DNA from: Nemertoderma westbladi
Lineage: Eukaryota > Xenacoelomorpha > Nemertodermatida > Nemertodermatidae
Direction of reading: 5' to 3'
NCBI GenBank assembly: GCA_032718475.1
Contig: JAUCBJ010002282.1
Location: 1-33,978, forward strand
DNA length: 33,978 bases
Each line of letters opens with the position of its first letter. Position 1 is the stretch's first letter. This document shows positions 33,368-33,978 of the stretch, in pieces. The notes below the pieces were generated by a model. The model was not told the DNA's origin. It searched no databases and worked only from the letters and a program-made list of their open reading frames with translations. A program made the translations under genes and the position numbers.

Positions 33368-33978
33368 CTGAAAAAAAAAACAAATTAACCTACAGATAAA
33401 GGTGGGAATGTAATTCAAATAAAATAACATTTTCAAATATTCAACATAATACAATTTAATAGAAAATCGCATAATAGAGTCAAAATATAATGTCATAATT
33501 TAGTAGGTTTTAAAGTTAAAATATAAATTAAGTTTACTTATTGTGTAATATGGACCCGAAATGGGGCGTCCAGTTTCAGACAACCCTCTGAACAGAGAAA
33601 CCAAAATATTTTTCCAAAGTACCAACATTACACCTATCTGGCCCGGGCTATTTTTACTGCGGAGATGGACCGCGGGGGGGGGGGGGGGGGGGGGGGGGGG
33701 GGTGGGGCATTTTAGAACTTTTTTATCTTGGTTGAAAGATACAATTTTTTAGATATACTGTACAGGTGTTCGTTAAGTTATTATACAGTACTTACCATGC
33801 CCCACAATCTAGCGTAGTAATTTAGTGACAATTTAAATTAAGTCCCCTTTAAAAGTTTATACATTTTTACACCCAAGGTTTATCAAACTCCTTGACCGAA
33901 ACTACGCCATGCCACTGCTCAATTACAATTTTTGAAATTTTTTGAATGAAATGGTTGCCGTGCGCTTATGTTTAATAA
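33368..33978 (-). other. Partial polybromo intron upstream of the bromodomain 4 exon
   Basis: AT-rich intronic sequence with a 29-nt G run at 33674-33702. I see no exon in it. A GTAAGT-like word on the minus strand near 33795 has no convincing open frame upstream. The left end (33368 side) carries the T-rich tract and CAG acceptor. Confidence 0.6.
33674..33702 (+). repeat. Homopolymer G29
   Basis: Twenty-nine consecutive G followed by TGGGG in the partial intron at the right edge. The exact length is sensitive to sequencing error. Confidence 0.9.

Noticed and set aside
33561-33752. 63-residue plus-strand frame
   Set aside because: It depends on a 29-nt G run read as poly-Gly.

Overview
The window is animal (metazoan) nuclear DNA. 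It has spliced coding exons with GT/AG borders, long introns, an inserted DNA transposon and poly-G tracts, and no prokaryotic gene organisation. The exons match polybromo-1 (PBRM1/BAF180), a subunit of the PBAF chromatin-remodelling complex. The species cannot be named. A marine invertebrate is my guess, from the short ancestral intron, the G homopolymers and scattered taggcctat words; this is weak evidence.

The host gene is on the minus strand. Five exons read from high to low coordinates: 33367-33244 and 31879-31718 (bromodomain 4), 24385-24204 (linker plus start of bromodomain 5), 22785-22394 (rest of bromodomain 5 plus start of bromodomain 6) and 21846-21655 (rest of bromodomain 6). All four internal exon-exon phases agree and there is no stop, so this part of the gene looks intact. 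The first three bromodomains lie beyond the right edge. The BAH and HMG parts should lie beyond the left edge.

Most of the window is tandem repeat inside two introns of this gene. Positions 1-17388 and 20002-21654 are one array of a 48-bp unit (roughly 390 copies, with 50-bp variants) in the intron after the bromodomain 6 exon. Positions 24468-31755 are an unrelated 47-bp array (about 155 copies) in the intron after the bromodomain 4 exon. Both arrays start at a 5' splice site of the gene. The 47-bp unit is the last ~38 nt of the exon plus ~9 nt of the intron, so every copy carries a good-looking splice donor. The 48-bp unit aligns with the first ~50 nt of its intron, starting at the GT. This shared origin is the main finding.

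A 2611-bp DNA transposon (17389-19999) sits inside the 48-bp array. It has CACTG-type inverted ends, a TA target duplication and many subterminal AACC-NNN-GGTT palindromes. It carries one plus-strand gene (18638-19378) encoding a protein with a C-terminal PWWP chromatin-reader domain, and no recognisable transposase. Smaller items are a 77-bp foreign insert in the 48-bp array (20884-20960), a 220-bp MITE-like element (32557-32776), four long G/C homopolymers and large nested duplications in the 48-bp array.

The long open frames across the repeats, on both strands, arise because 48 is a multiple of three. They are not annotated as genes.
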